Assembly: GCA_963785075.1 (NCBI GenBank)
Contig: CAWATW010000006.1
Location: 434,001-498,000 of the forward strand
DNA length: 64,000 bases
Source: JAOUGY01 sp963785075
GTDB taxonomy: Bacteria > Actinomycetota > Acidimicrobiia > Spongiisociales > ZC4RG35
Direction of reading: 5' to 3'
The notes beneath the pieces were generated by a model. The model ran no database searches and had not been told where the DNA came from. It saw nothing but the letters and a program-made list of their open reading frames with translations. Below, piece by piece: positions 9,141 to 17,094 of the stretch. How positions within the stretch are numbered: the first letter of the stretch is position 1; each line of letters opens with the position of its first letter. A program made the translations under genes and the position numbers.

Positions 9141-9162
9141 TCGGCGCCCTGGTGGGCGCCGA
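9141..9162 (+). other. Hairpin just upstream of the small lipoprotein's ribosome binding site
   Basis: TCGGCGCCC (9141-9149) and GGGCGCCGA (9154-9162) form a perfect 9-bp stem with a TGGT loop. It ends 9 bp before the AAGGAG site of the lipoprotein gene. It could stabilise the mRNA 5' end or act as a protein-binding palindrome. Confidence 0.4.
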
Positions 9163-9182
9163 TCCAATCAGAAGGAGACACC

Positions 9183-9389
9183 ATGAAGCTGAAGAAGATG
9201 ATTGCTGCCGCCCTGGTCGCCGCCATGCCATTGGCGCTCGCGGCCTGTGCAGACGAGGACAACGACGGAGTCACCACCGACGAAGAGTTGGAGCAGATGG
9301 AGGACGGCGTCGACGAGGGCGCAGACCACGTCGAAGACGGTGCCGACGAGCTCGAGGACGAGCTGACCGGCACAACCGAAGCCAACTGA
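9183..9389 (+). CDS. Small acidic lipoprotein
   Basis: 68 residues. The ATG at 9183 is preceded by AAGGAG at a good distance. The protein begins MKLKKMIAAALVAA and has a lipobox PLALAAC, so Cys near residue 21 should be lipidated and the mature part exposed outside the membrane. The mature part is extremely acidic: DEDNDGVTTDEELEQMED, then EGADHVEDGADELEDELTG, with heptad-like spacing that could form a helix. No known domain is apparent. A DxDxDG pattern (DEDNDGVTTDEE) resembles a calcium-binding loop of EF-hand or dockerin type, which is suggestive only. The gene is monocistronic and is followed by a strong terminator. Confidence 0.75.
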   Translation: MKLKKMIAAALVAAMPLALAACADEDNDGVTTDEELEQMEDGVDEGADHVEDGADELEDELTGTTEAN

Positions 9390-9406
9390 CGGTCGACCGC
9401 ACACGA

Positions 9407-9438
9407 GGGGGCGGGGCCAGGGCCCCGCCCCCTTGTTG
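9407..9438 (+). terminator. Rho-independent terminator
   Basis: GGGGGCGGGGCC (9407-9418) and GGCCCCGCCCCC (9421-9432) form a perfect GC stem, followed by TTGTTG. It lies 18 bp after the lipoprotein stop and abuts the end of the convergent shikimate kinase gene, so it may serve both directions. Confidence 0.85.
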
Positions 9439-9987
9439 TCAGTCCTCAGACGACCGTCCGAGTTCGAGCTCGATCCGTTCCATCAGCTCGTCTACGACTT
9501 CGGCCGGCGTGCGCCACTCCGTCTCCACCTGGAGAAACTGCCCGTATCCGGCCTTCCGATCCTCGAGGAGGGTCAGGATCCGCTGGAGGGGATCATCGCC
9601 CGCCAACAATGGCCGCTGTGATGCGCCTTCCCCGGAACCGGCCCGCCGTAGGATCGTCTCCGGTTCGGCGAGCAAACAGAACACCGGACCGGTTTGCCCG
9701 AGTGCGGAGGCGTTCTCGGCATCGAGCATCAGGCGGCCGCCGGTGGCGATCACCAGGCCCCGCGCCAGCGCGAGCTCACGGGCAACTTCGCGCTCGAATG
9801 CCCTGAAGGTCGCTTCACCCCGGCTTCGGAAGATGTCGGGTATCGGACCGTGCCGCTCCACGATCAAATCATCGGTGTCGACGAACACCAGCCCGAGTCG
9901 TTCGGCCAGCAGCCGTCCCACGGTGGTCTTGCCGGTTCCCATGAAACCGGTCAACACGATGTTGATTTCGTCGATGGATCGGGCCAC
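9439..9987 (-). CDS. aroK: Shikimate kinase
   Basis: 182 residues from the GTG at 9987, which has AAGG upstream; a longer frame reaches back to 10035 but its extra residues do not look like a kinase N-terminus. The Walker A loop is GFMGTGKTT, followed by GRLLAERLGLVFVDTDDLI, where the DTD shikimate-binding aspartate is present. FRSRGEATFRAFE contains the conserved shikimate-binding arginine, and ATGGRL the conserved GG motif. The LID-region arginine lies in SQRPLL. It catalyses ATP-dependent phosphorylation of shikimate in chorismate synthesis. No other aro gene is adjacent, which is unusual, because aroK usually sits with aroB or aroC. Confidence 0.88.
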   Translation of the reverse strand: MARSIDEINIVLTGFMGTGKTTVGRLLAERLGLVFVDTDDLIVERHGPIPDIFRSRGEATFRAFEREVARELALARGLVIATGGRLMLDAENASALGQTGPVFCLLAEPETILRRAGSGEGASQRPLLAGDDPLQRILTLLEDRKAGYGQFLQVETEWRTPAEVVDELMERIELELGRSSED

Positions 9988-10137
9988 GGTGACCTTCGTT
10001 GCCAGGTGTTGCCAACAGCATACGGGCGGCGACAATCCGCGGACCCGACCAAGTGCGGCGTGCGCTCGGGACTAGCCTCGGTCCGCAGTACGGACAACCG
10101 TTCGCACTGCGACAGGTGTATGAACAACGGAGAAGAC

Positions 10138-10263
10138 ATGCGCCCGCAGGTGACGATCATCGACGTCCGCCCCGCAGGATTCGACCGGTTCGACTGGTCC
10201 GGCGGGCCCGCCCACCGTCCCGACATCCAGGGCTCCGAAGAGACCGACCTCGACGGTTCCTGA
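10138..10263 (+). CDS. Small ORF coupled to the CoA transferase
   Basis: 41 residues from the ATG at 10138 (GGAG 8 bp upstream); an in-frame ATG also lies at 10122. The product begins MRPQVTIIDVRPAGFDRFDW and ends acidic (EETDLDGS). Its TGA overlaps the ATG of the CoA-transferase A subunit (TGATG), an arrangement typical of translational coupling. I do not recognise the sequence. It may be a real leader-type or accessory small protein, or only a chance open frame; the coupling and the good ribosome binding site argue for translation. Confidence 0.4.
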   Translation: MRPQVTIIDVRPAGFDRFDWSGGPAHRPDIQGSEETDLDGS

Positions 10264-11078
10264 TGGCGGAGATCACGACGCTCGAGGATGCGATTGGGAC
10301 GCTGGTGAAGGATGGTCAGACCGTGGCCCTCGAGGGCTTCACCCACCTGATCCCCTTCGCCGCCGGGCACGAGATCATCCGGCAGCAGCGGCGTGACCTC
10401 ACCTTGATCCGGATGACTCCGGATCTGATCTACGACCAGATGATCGGAATGGGAACAGCACGCAAGCTCGTCTTCTCCTGGGGCGGAAACCCCGGGGTCG
10501 GGTCGCTCCATCGGTTTCGCGACGCCATCGAGCACCGGTGGCCGCGTCCGCTCGAGATCGAGGAGCACAGCCATTCGGCGATGGCAAACGCATGGGCCGC
10601 CGGCGCTGCCGGCCTCCCCTTTGCTGTGTTCCGGGGATATCGAGGAACCAGCCTTCCCGAGGTCAACGAGGGGATTCGGTCGGTGACCTGTCCCTTCACG
10701 GGCGAGGAGCTCGCGGCGGTCGTCGCGCACCGACCCGACGTCGGAATCATCCACGCCCAACGGGCCGACCGGAAAGGCAACGTGTTGATCGAAGGCATCG
10801 TGGGGGTTCAGAAGGAGGTCGCGCTTGCCTCGTCTGCTTCCATCGCCACCGTCGAGGAGATCGTGGAGGATCTCGATCCGCCGAGCCTCAACAGCGTTGT
10901 GCTGCCACATTGGACTCTCGACGCCGTGGTCGCAGCGCCGCACGGCGCATGGCCCTCCTACGCTCACGGCTACTACTCCAGGGACAACGCCTTCTATCAG
11001 GCTTGGGACGACATCTCTCGAGAACGTGATCACTTCACGCAATGGATGAACGAACACGTCATGGGTGTGTCGATGTGA
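10263..11078 (+). CDS. CoA-transferase family, alpha subunit (GctA/IpdA-like)
   Basis: 271 residues from the ATG at 10263. It is a family I CoA-transferase alpha-type subunit: an N-terminal GQTVALEGFTHLIPFAAGHEI stretch in place of the usual G-x-x-G-x-P loop, then the DLTLIRMTPDLIYDQMIG strand, CPFTGEELAAVVAHRPDVGI, and AQRADRKGNV, the AdxxGN signature of glutaconate CoA-transferase-like proteins. It forms a complex with the product of the next gene, overlapping by 4 bp. In actinobacteria IpdAB of this type open a steroid-ring CoA thioester by hydrolysis, while GctAB transfers CoA; the sequence alone does not choose between them. The downstream acyl-CoA synthetase supports a role in CoA-ester catabolism. 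Confidence 0.87.
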   Translation: MAEITTLEDAIGTLVKDGQTVALEGFTHLIPFAAGHEIIRQQRRDLTLIRMTPDLIYDQMIGMGTARKLVFSWGGNPGVGSLHRFRDAIEHRWPRPLEIEEHSHSAMANAWAAGAAGLPFAVFRGYRGTSLPEVNEGIRSVTCPFTGEELAAVVAHRPDVGIIHAQRADRKGNVLIEGIVGVQKEVALASSASIATVEEIVEDLDPPSLNSVVLPHWTLDAVVAAPHGAWPSYAHGYYSRDNAFYQAWDDISRERDHFTQWMNEHVMGVSM

Positions 11079-11842
11079 TCGACCACACGCCCGATGAGAT
11101 GATGACCGTCGCCGCCGCTCGAGCACTCCGCAATGACGACGTCTGCTTCGTGGGGATCGGGGCACCGTCTGCTGCCTGCAACCTGGCACGATTGACCCAC
11201 GCCCCCGATCTCACGCTCATCTACGAGTCAGGAACGATCGGTACACGGCCAGACATCCTTCCTCTGTCGATCGGCGACGGTGAGCTCGCCGAGACCGCCA
11301 TCACCACCGTGTCGGTGCCAGAGATGTTCCAGTACTGGCTGCAGGGCGGGCGGATCTCCATCGGCTTTCTCGGAGCCGCCCAGCTGGACCGATTCGGCAA
11401 CATCAACACAACCGTCATCGGACCCTACGACGACCCGAAGGTTCGCCTTCCAGGCGGCGGCGGCGCACCGGAGATCGCCGCCTCCTGCGCCGAGGTCTTT
11501 GTCACGATGAAGCACCACCCTCGCGGGCTCGTGGAGACGGTGGACTTCGTCACCTCGCTGGGATTCGGCCCGACCGGCACGGAACGTGCATCACTGGGCG
11601 TGTTCACCCGAGGTCCCACGCTGGTGGTCACGGATCTGGCGACTCTCCAGCCCGATCCTCACACCCGCGAACTCGTGGTGAGCTCTCTCCACCCGGGCGT
11701 CGACCGCGAGCGGGTGCTGACCGCAACCGGGTGGGAGGTGAGGTTCGCGGACGATCTCGAGGAGACCCCCGTACCCACCTCCGAGGAGTTGTCGATCCTG
11801 CGCGAACTCCACCGCCGGACTGCCGAGGCGCACCGTTCATGA
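11075..11842 (+). CDS. CoA-transferase family, beta subunit (GctB/IpdB-like)
   Basis: 255 residues from the GTG at 11075, which overlaps the alpha subunit's stop (GTGA); the in-frame ATG at 11042 is less likely. VCFVGIGAPSAACNLARLTH is the beta-subunit loop. YESGTIG carries the conserved glutamate of the ESG/EXG motif that forms the CoA-thioester intermediate in transferases. FLGAAQLDRFGNINTTVIG is the GaxQvDxxGN signature, and LPGGGGAPEIA follows. An E-S-G site, rather than loss of the glutamate, leaves true CoA transfer possible. Together with the alpha subunit it makes a heteromeric cytosolic enzyme acting on an acyl-CoA of unknown identity. Confidence 0.87.
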   Translation: MIDHTPDEMMTVAAARALRNDDVCFVGIGAPSAACNLARLTHAPDLTLIYESGTIGTRPDILPLSIGDGELAETAITTVSVPEMFQYWLQGGRISIGFLGAAQLDRFGNINTTVIGPYDDPKVRLPGGGGAPEIAASCAEVFVTMKHHPRGLVETVDFVTSLGFGPTGTERASLGVFTRGPTLVVTDLATLQPDPHTRELVVSSLHPGVDRERVLTATGWEVRFADDLEETPVPTSEELSILRELHRRTAEAHRS

Positions 11843-12119
11843 CCGTATTCGCGGTCCCAGGACATTCCCATCGCACATGCGCCCTCCCACCCTCGGAATG
11901 CGGGAAGTCGCCCAGACGACCCGATCAGGTGGACGCAGGCACTCGCCAAATGGTTCACAACATCGTCGAATCATGAATGCCAACGACGGTGGGAAAGCCT
12001 AGATCTCAACTGGAACTTGAGACTCTTGGGGCCGAGTTTGGAGGTGAATGCAGCCTGGTGTGGAGCTCAGCGGCAGGTAACGTGACATTCGTCTCTTGCC
12101 GTCGACACGAGGTGGCACC

Positions 12120-13619
12120 GTGCAGAATCAAGGGCTTGGCTCCTGGCCCCGCAGGCGAAGCCGGATGACGCCTGATCGGGTGGCATTGACCGACGGATCG
12201 GCCACCACCTCCTACCGGGAACTCGCCGATCGCACCACACGTGTGGCCAACACCCTCAGGGATCAGGGAGTCCGGAGGGGCGATCGGGTCGCCTATCTCG
12301 GTCCCAATCACTCGACCTACTTCGATGTCCTGTTCGGCGCTTGTGCGATCGGGGCCATCGTGGTGCCGGTCAACACCCGGCTGGCGGTTCCCGAGCTCGA
12401 ATTCGTGCTCTCGGATTCCGGAGCGCACACCGTGCTGGTGGCTCCCAGCCACCAGGGAGTCCTCGAGCGGGCGCTGCACTCGCTCCCCCATCATCGTGTG
12501 ATCTCCACGGCCGGCGAGCTCGACCAGCTGATGGAGACCGCCGATCCGTCCTGGGTCGACGAGCCGGTCGACCTCGACGACGTGGCCATCGTGATGTACA
12601 CGTCCGGCACCACCGGCCGCCCAAAAGGTGCGATGCTCACACACGGCAACCTGACGTGGAACGTCACCAACGTGCTGATCGACCTCGACCTCCGCCACGA
12701 CGAAGTGGCTCTGGTGGTCGCACCACTGTTCCACATCGCAGCCCTTGCCATGATCAGCCTGCCCGTACTGGTCAAAGGCGGAACCCTCCTCCTGCAATCG
12801 GCCTTCGACCCGGAGGGCGCCCTGAACCTCATCGAATGTCACGCCGTCACCCAGATGTTCGGTGTTCCCACCATGTTCAATGCCATGGCCAAGAACGATG
12901 CCTGGCCAGGCGCAGACTTGTCCAGTCTCAGGACCGTGATCTGCGGCGGTGCCCCCGTCCCGACGGCCATCATCGAGACCTACCTCGAACGCGACATCGT
13001 GTTCCTCCAGGGATACGGCATGACCGAGACCGCCCCCGGATTGCTGTTTCTCGACGGGCCGAGCTCGACCACGAAGGCAGGAAGCGCGGGCGTCCCGTCG
13101 TTCTTCACCGACGTACGGTTGGTCGACGCCGAGATGAAGGACGTGCTCCCCGGCGAGCGGGGCGAGGTCGTAGCGTCAGGACCGAACGTCATGCGCGGAT
13201 ACTGGGGTATGCCCGGCGAAACCGCCGAGTCTTTCTCGGGAGACTGGTTCCACACTGGCGACGTCGCCACCACCGATGACGACGGCTACTACACGATCGT
13301 GGACCGGGTGAAGGACATCATCATCTCCGGAGGCGAGAACGTCTACCCCGCCGAGATCGAAGATGCGCTGCTCTACCACCCGGCTGTCGCCGAAGCCGCC
13401 GTGATCGGCGTACCCCACGCCGACTGGGGCGAGGTCGGTCGGGCGGTCGTGGTACTCCGGCCCGGCCACACGGCCGGCGAAGACGAGCTACTGGCGTTTC
13501 TCGACGGCCGGCTGGCCCGCTACAAGATCCCGAAGTCGGTTGTGTTCGTCGCCGAGATCCCGAAGAGCGGGGCGGGCAAGATCCTCAAACCGGAAATCCG
13601 GATGCGGCACGCGCCGTGA
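12120..13619 (+). CDS. AMP-dependent acyl-CoA synthetase
   Basis: 499 residues. The GTG at 12120 is preceded by GAGGTGG and gives the typical FadD-like N-terminus VQNQGLGSWPRRRSRMTPDR. Adenylate-forming motifs are all present: the P-loop YTSGTTGRPKGAM, PLFHIAALAM, YGMTETAPG (A5), the Y-x-T-G-D motif as WFHTGD, DRVKDIIISGGENVYPAEIE (hinge), and the catalytic lysine near the C-terminus in PKSGAGKILK. It activates a carboxylic acid to acyl-AMP and then acyl-CoA; chain length is not predictable. It lies 278 bp after the CoA-transferase genes on the same strand, suggesting a shared catabolic theme. A decayed MarR-type regulator follows immediately. Confidence 0.93.
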   Translation: MQNQGLGSWPRRRSRMTPDRVALTDGSATTSYRELADRTTRVANTLRDQGVRRGDRVAYLGPNHSTYFDVLFGACAIGAIVVPVNTRLAVPELEFVLSDSGAHTVLVAPSHQGVLERALHSLPHHRVISTAGELDQLMETADPSWVDEPVDLDDVAIVMYTSGTTGRPKGAMLTHGNLTWNVTNVLIDLDLRHDEVALVVAPLFHIAALAMISLPVLVKGGTLLLQSAFDPEGALNLIECHAVTQMFGVPTMFNAMAKNDAWPGADLSSLRTVICGGAPVPTAIIETYLERDIVFLQGYGMTETAPGLLFLDGPSSTTKAGSAGVPSFFTDVRLVDAEMKDVLPGERGEVVASGPNVMRGYWGMPGETAESFSGDWFHTGDVATTDDDGYYTIVDRVKDIIISGGENVYPAEIEDALLYHPAVAEAAVIGVPHADWGEVGRAVVVLRPGHTAGEDELLAFLDGRLARYKIPKSVVFVAEIPKSGAGKILKPEIRMRHAP

Positions 13620-13639
13620 GCGACCGCGCCGCCCCGAGG

Positions 13640-13901
13640 GGCCGGGCGACTCGATCGCTTTCGCCGAGTGCAGCGTCAGGCAGGCGCTCACCGAGACGCT
13701 GCGGGCCTTCGGTGTGACGGTGGCGCAGCACACGATGCTCTCCCTGCTGGAGCCAAGCCGGATCGTCGCCCCCAACCTCGCCCGTCGCGCCTCAGGCGAT
13801 GAGCGAGGTCGGAGGCATCTGGAGAACTCGGTGCTCGAGGTGAGGCAGCTGTCGGCAATCCCCCGGACGCGGCACCGGCAGGGTGAACCCGGGCGTTGAC
13901 G
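13640..13901 (+). pseudogene. Decayed MarR-family regulator
   Basis: Reading frame 1 from about 13660 encodes RQALTETLRAFGVTVAQHTM, then LSLLEPSRIVAPNLARRA, a good match to the first helices and the recognition-helix start of MarR regulators (ALxExLRxxGLTxxQxxxLxxL...ELARRA). The expected continuation PQAMSEV appears only after shifting frame at about 13795 (CCTCAGGCGATGAGCGAGGT), then a stop is met at about 13843. There is no plausible start codon. The gene is therefore frameshifted, carries small deletions and lacks the C-terminal half. It sits 20 bp behind the acyl-CoA synthetase, a common place for a MarR repressor of aromatic or fatty-acid catabolism. Confidence 0.6.
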
Positions 13902-13984
13902 GAGACAGTCGCGCTCGACTCGGCCCCTCGAAGATCACGTAGCCTGATGAGCCCACGAGCTCTCGGAAGGTAGGTGGTCCCGGA

Positions 13985-14860
13985 ATGACCGAAAGGCTGA
14001 CCCTCGACGACGTTGTGGCGATCGATTTCCATGTGCACGTCGAACTCGGCGCCGACGGCCACGATCATCTCTCCCCCGAGCTGCGGGAGGCCGCCAACCG
14101 GTACTTCCGGGGCGATCCCATCATCCCCGACGGCCAGTCCGTAGCCGACCACTACCGGGAGCGGAAGATGATGGCGGTGGTGTTCACCGTCGACGACGAG
14201 CTGACCACGGGCCAGCCTCGCATCCCCAATCGAGATGTGATCGACGCCTCTTCCGCCAACGCCGACGTGTTGATCCCGTTTGCCAGCATCGATCCACGGC
14301 GAGGCGCCGCAGGCGTGGCCGAAGCCAGAGAGCTGTTGAGCGGTGGGTTGGTGAAAGGCTTCAAGTTCCACCCCAACCTGCAGCAGTTCCACGCCAACGA
14401 CCGAATCGCCTACCCCCTGTACGAGGTCATCGAGGAACACGGCGCGATAGCGCTGTTCCACACCGGGCACAGCGGGATCGGATCCGGGCTGCCTGGAGGC
14501 GGTGGAATCAGGTTGAAATACGGAAACCCCATGGACGTCGACGACGTTGCGGTCGACTTCCCGGGTCTGAAGATCGTGCTCGCTCATCCGAGTTTTCCAT
14601 GGCAGGACGAAGCCCTCTCGGTGGCGATGCACAAGAAGCAGGTGTCGATAGACCTGTCGGGATGGTCGCCGAAGTACTTCCCGCCACAACTGGTGCGTCA
14701 TGCCGGATCGATGCTCCGCTCCCAGATGCTCTTTGGTTCCGACTACCCGCTCATCTCACCGGATCGTTGGCTGTCCGACTTCGAGACCCTGGACATTCCC
14801 GACGAGGTGGTACCCCTCATCTTGAAGGACAACGCCGTCAGGCTGCTCGGGCTCCGCTGA
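13985..14860 (+). CDS. Amidohydrolase-family metal-dependent hydrolase
   Basis: 291 residues; the ATG has GGAAGGTAGG upstream. It belongs to the amidohydrolase_2 (ACMSD-like) group: FHVH near residue 16 supplies the first two metal-binding histidines, FKFHPNLQ the strand-5 region histidine, HTGHSG the next, VLAHPSFPW another conserved histidine, and LFGSDYPL the catalytic/metal aspartate near the C-terminus. Such enzymes decarboxylate or hydrolyse ring-derived acids. It lies on the same strand as the acyl-CoA synthetase and CoA transferase, so a role in aromatic or cyclic carboxylate breakdown is a reasonable inference. It converges with the peroxiredoxin-fold gene, only 3 bp away. Confidence 0.88.
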   Translation: MTERLTLDDVVAIDFHVHVELGADGHDHLSPELREAANRYFRGDPIIPDGQSVADHYRERKMMAVVFTVDDELTTGQPRIPNRDVIDASSANADVLIPFASIDPRRGAAGVAEARELLSGGLVKGFKFHPNLQQFHANDRIAYPLYEVIEEHGAIALFHTGHSGIGSGLPGGGGIRLKYGNPMDVDDVAVDFPGLKIVLAHPSFPWQDEALSVAMHKKQVSIDLSGWSPKYFPPQLVRHAGSMLRSQMLFGSDYPLISPDRWLSDFETLDIPDEVVPLILKDNAVRLLGLR

Positions 14861-14863
14861 AGC

Positions 14864-15358
14864 TCATCCCTGCGGTTCGACCGAGCCCTGTTCGGGTTCC
14901 AGGTGCCCACTCCCCGCGGCTCGCAGAGCGGCGAGCACCGCCTCGGCCTGACCGTCCGACGGCGCAGGGTCGAACCTCCGGAGCACCACGCCATCAGCGT
15001 CGGCGAGAACGGTGACGCGGCGTACCGTCCGATCGGGCGCGGCGGCATCGAATGCGCGGGCCATCTCTGTACCGGCATCCGCCAGGATCGGAACCGTCAG
15101 ACTGCGTTCGTCGGTCACCTCTCGCACCCGGCGAGCGGTTTCCGGCACTACCACCAGGACATGAGATCGCTCGGATCCGAACTCGGACAGCGAGCGATCG
15201 AAATCCGCGATCTGATCACGCGATGCGTCGTCGTCGAGGCCCGGCACGAACACAATCGCGAGCGGCACCTTCCCTGTAAAGGACGCTCGCTCCAACGTCT
15301 GTCCGTTGCTCGAGGGCAATCTGAAGTCGGGAATAACGTCAGTTCGTGTGACACTCAT
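14864..15358 (-). CDS. Peroxiredoxin-fold (AhpC/TSA-like) protein lacking cysteine
   Basis: 164 residues. The N-terminus has the peroxiredoxin layout: DVIPDFRLPSSNGQTLERAS, then the strand LAIVFVPGLDDDASRDQIA, where the peroxidatic PxxxTxxC motif should be, and later VPILADAGTEMARAFDAAAP, the Prx-like DxxGxxxxAF segment. No cysteine occurs anywhere in the protein, so it cannot be a thiol peroxidase in the usual way. It may be a structural or regulatory relative, a thioredoxin-fold partner, or an enzyme that has lost activity. The gene is cytosolic and stands alone between the amidohydrolase (convergent) and the WYL regulator. Confidence 0.8.
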   Translation of the reverse strand: MSVTRTDVIPDFRLPSSNGQTLERASFTGKVPLAIVFVPGLDDDASRDQIADFDRSLSEFGSERSHVLVVVPETARRVREVTDERSLTVPILADAGTEMARAFDAAAPDRTVRRVTVLADADGVVLRRFDPAPSDGQAEAVLAALRAAGSGHLEPEQGSVEPQG

Positions 15359-15422
15359 GTCACGTCTCTACCCCAGCCGACTCCGCGGCAAACACCCTGG
15401 CTGATCGACCACGTGGCCCGAG

Positions 15423-16145
15423 TCACGGACTTCGGCGCTCCGGGCGGTCCGCTCGGTGGACGGATACCACGTCGGCCGGAATCTCACCGAAGGTGGCCAT
15501 CAGATCACGTTCGGGAATCCGCTCTCGAGTCGACCAGGCCTCTTGGACACGATCGAGGCGAAACACCCGGCCGTCGGCTCTGAGGCGACACCATGCGAAT
15601 ATCAACCACCGGTCCCGATCCAGCCCCATCGCCAGGGGCTCGATGGTGCGTTCCGTCGCTGTCCCTGCGCCGTCGAGGTAGCGCATCTTGACCGCGGTGC
15701 CCGCGCGGACAGCTGCTTCGATCACCCTCATCGCTCGGGGCGAAGGCTCAACCACGGTCTCCCGAACGTAGACCCGAGATGCTTCTTCCTCGAATCGCAA
15801 TCTCGTGCGGTCGTCCATCGAACCGACCACCTTTTGCAGCGCGCTCCGGCCCTCGATCTCGAATGGGAGATCTTGTCCGACGGCGAGAGCCACCGCCAGA
15901 GCCAGCGCCTCACCGGTGGTGAAGGCGATAGGCGGAAGGGTGGCGCTCGCTTCGAGCACATAGCCTCCGCCGGGTCCAATCGACACCCAGATCGGCACCC
16001 CGGCCTGCTGGAGTGCCGAGATGTCGCGCTTGACGGTGCGCGTGGACACCTCGAACCGTGACGCCAGCCAGGCCGCGGTTCGAGGGCGAGGACTTGTGCC
16101 TCGGAGCTCTTCGACGAGGGCATAGAGACGATCGGTTCGATTCAT
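15423..16145 (-). CDS. HTH-WYL transcriptional regulator
   Basis: 240 residues from the ATG at 16145; a GTG at 16187 lies inside the operator and is unlikely. An N-terminal winged HTH of DeoR/YafY type occupies about 1-60 (MNRTDRLYALVEELRG, then ASRFEVSTRTVKRDISALQQ). A linker and a WYL domain follow at about 120-210; the usual WYL tripeptide region reads RDRWLIFAWCRLR. Such proteins sense small ligands or nucleotides and commonly repress a divergent gene. It faces the alpha/beta hydrolase gene 64 bp away with a palindrome between them, so control of that hydrolase and of itself is likely. Confidence 0.9.
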   Translation of the reverse strand: MNRTDRLYALVEELRGTSPRPRTAAWLASRFEVSTRTVKRDISALQQAGVPIWVSIGPGGGYVLEASATLPPIAFTTGEALALAVALAVGQDLPFEIEGRSALQKVVGSMDDRTRLRFEEEASRVYVRETVVEPSPRAMRVIEAAVRAGTAVKMRYLDGAGTATERTIEPLAMGLDRDRWLIFAWCRLRADGRVFRLDRVQEAWSTRERIPERDLMATFGEIPADVVSVHRADRPERRSP

Positions 16146-16167
16146 TCTCGGAATCTTGCTACCCAAA

Positions 16168-16189
16168 GGGTGACAACACGGTGTCACCC
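16168..16189. promoter_or_regulatory. Palindromic operator between the WYL regulator and hydrolase
   Basis: GGGTGACA (16168-16175) and TGTCACCC (16182-16189) are perfect inverted arms spaced by 6 bp. The site is centred in the 64-bp divergent spacer, where it would overlap both promoters. It is the obvious candidate binding site for the WYL regulator. Confidence 0.65.
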
Positions 16190-16209
16190 GCGTCCGAGAT
16201 CATGGTGCC

Positions 16210-17070
16210 ATGACGACACACGAACCTCGAACGATCTCCACCGGCCAACACCGGACGGTGGGATTCCGCACACTCGGCAGCGAAGCCGGGCGGGCTGTGA
16301 TGCTCTGTCACTCTGCGCCCGGGTCGTCCGCATTCGATCCGCAGCCCCCGATCACCGCCGGTCTGGGCGTCCGTCTGATCACCGTCGATCGTCCCGGCTA
16401 CGGAGCGTCTACGCCACTTGCAGGCACTCCGTCGATCGGTGCGTTTGCCGAGGATCTGATCGCTGTACTCGACCATCTGGAAGTCGAGTCGGCACCGCTG
16501 GTCGGATGGTCGGCAGGTGGGCGGGTGGCGCTGGCCGCGGCGAGTCGGCATCCGGGGCGGGTGCCTGCAGTGGCCACGGTGGGAACCCCGGCACCTCACG
16601 ACCAGGTGCCCTGGATACCCGACGAGCAGGCGGCCATGCTCGACGCCCTCAGGTCGGACCCGGAGGGCGCCGTGAGCCAGCTCGCAGGGATCTTCGGAGG
16701 TCTGGCTTCGGAGGCGTCGACACTCGTAGGAATGCTGGCGGGCAGTCCTGTCGACTCCCGCCTGCTCGAGGCCGATGCCGATCTGGCGCAACAGCTCGAT
16801 TCGATGCTGCGAGATGCGACGGTTCAAGGCGCCATCGGCATGGCGGCCGACATCGTCTCGTACACACTCGTGCCCTGGGGCTTCGATCCGGCCGACGTAC
16901 CCGTGCCGACCACCAATTTCAGTGGAACGGATGACCCTGTGGTGCCGCCGTCTCACGCCGCCTGGTATACCTCCCGCATGCCCTATGCCCGCCAAGTGGT
17001 CGTCGAGGGAGCGGGACACCTGCTCATCTCCACTGGATGGGACGAGATCCTGTCGGCCGTGTTGTCCTAG
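16210..17070 (+). CDS. Alpha/beta hydrolase
   Basis: 286 residues. It has the alpha/beta-hydrolase fold: oxyanion-loop region MLCHSAPGSS in place of the usual HG, VDRPGYGAS, the nucleophile elbow GWSAGG, the acid region SGTDDPVVP and the catalytic histidine in GAGHLLI. A serine nucleophile suggests an esterase or proline-iminopeptidase-like enzyme. No signal peptide. The substrate is unknown. It is divergent from a WYL regulator with a palindromic site between the two starts, implying ligand-dependent expression, and it converges with a GntR gene 24 bp away. Confidence 0.9.
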   Translation: MTTHEPRTISTGQHRTVGFRTLGSEAGRAVMLCHSAPGSSAFDPQPPITAGLGVRLITVDRPGYGASTPLAGTPSIGAFAEDLIAVLDHLEVESAPLVGWSAGGRVALAAASRHPGRVPAVATVGTPAPHDQVPWIPDEQAAMLDALRSDPEGAVSQLAGIFGGLASEASTLVGMLAGSPVDSRLLEADADLAQQLDSMLRDATVQGAIGMAADIVSYTLVPWGFDPADVPVPTTNFSGTDDPVVPPSHAAWYTSRMPYARQVVVEGAGHLLISTGWDEILSAVLS

Positions 17071-17094
17071 CGCCGACGCCGGAGGGAACGCCCC

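Noticed and set aside
11839..11976. 45-codon ORF overlapping the CoA-transferase beta stop
   Set aside because: It overlaps as ATGA, but the product is basic and proline-rich with no ribosome binding site or recognisable motif.
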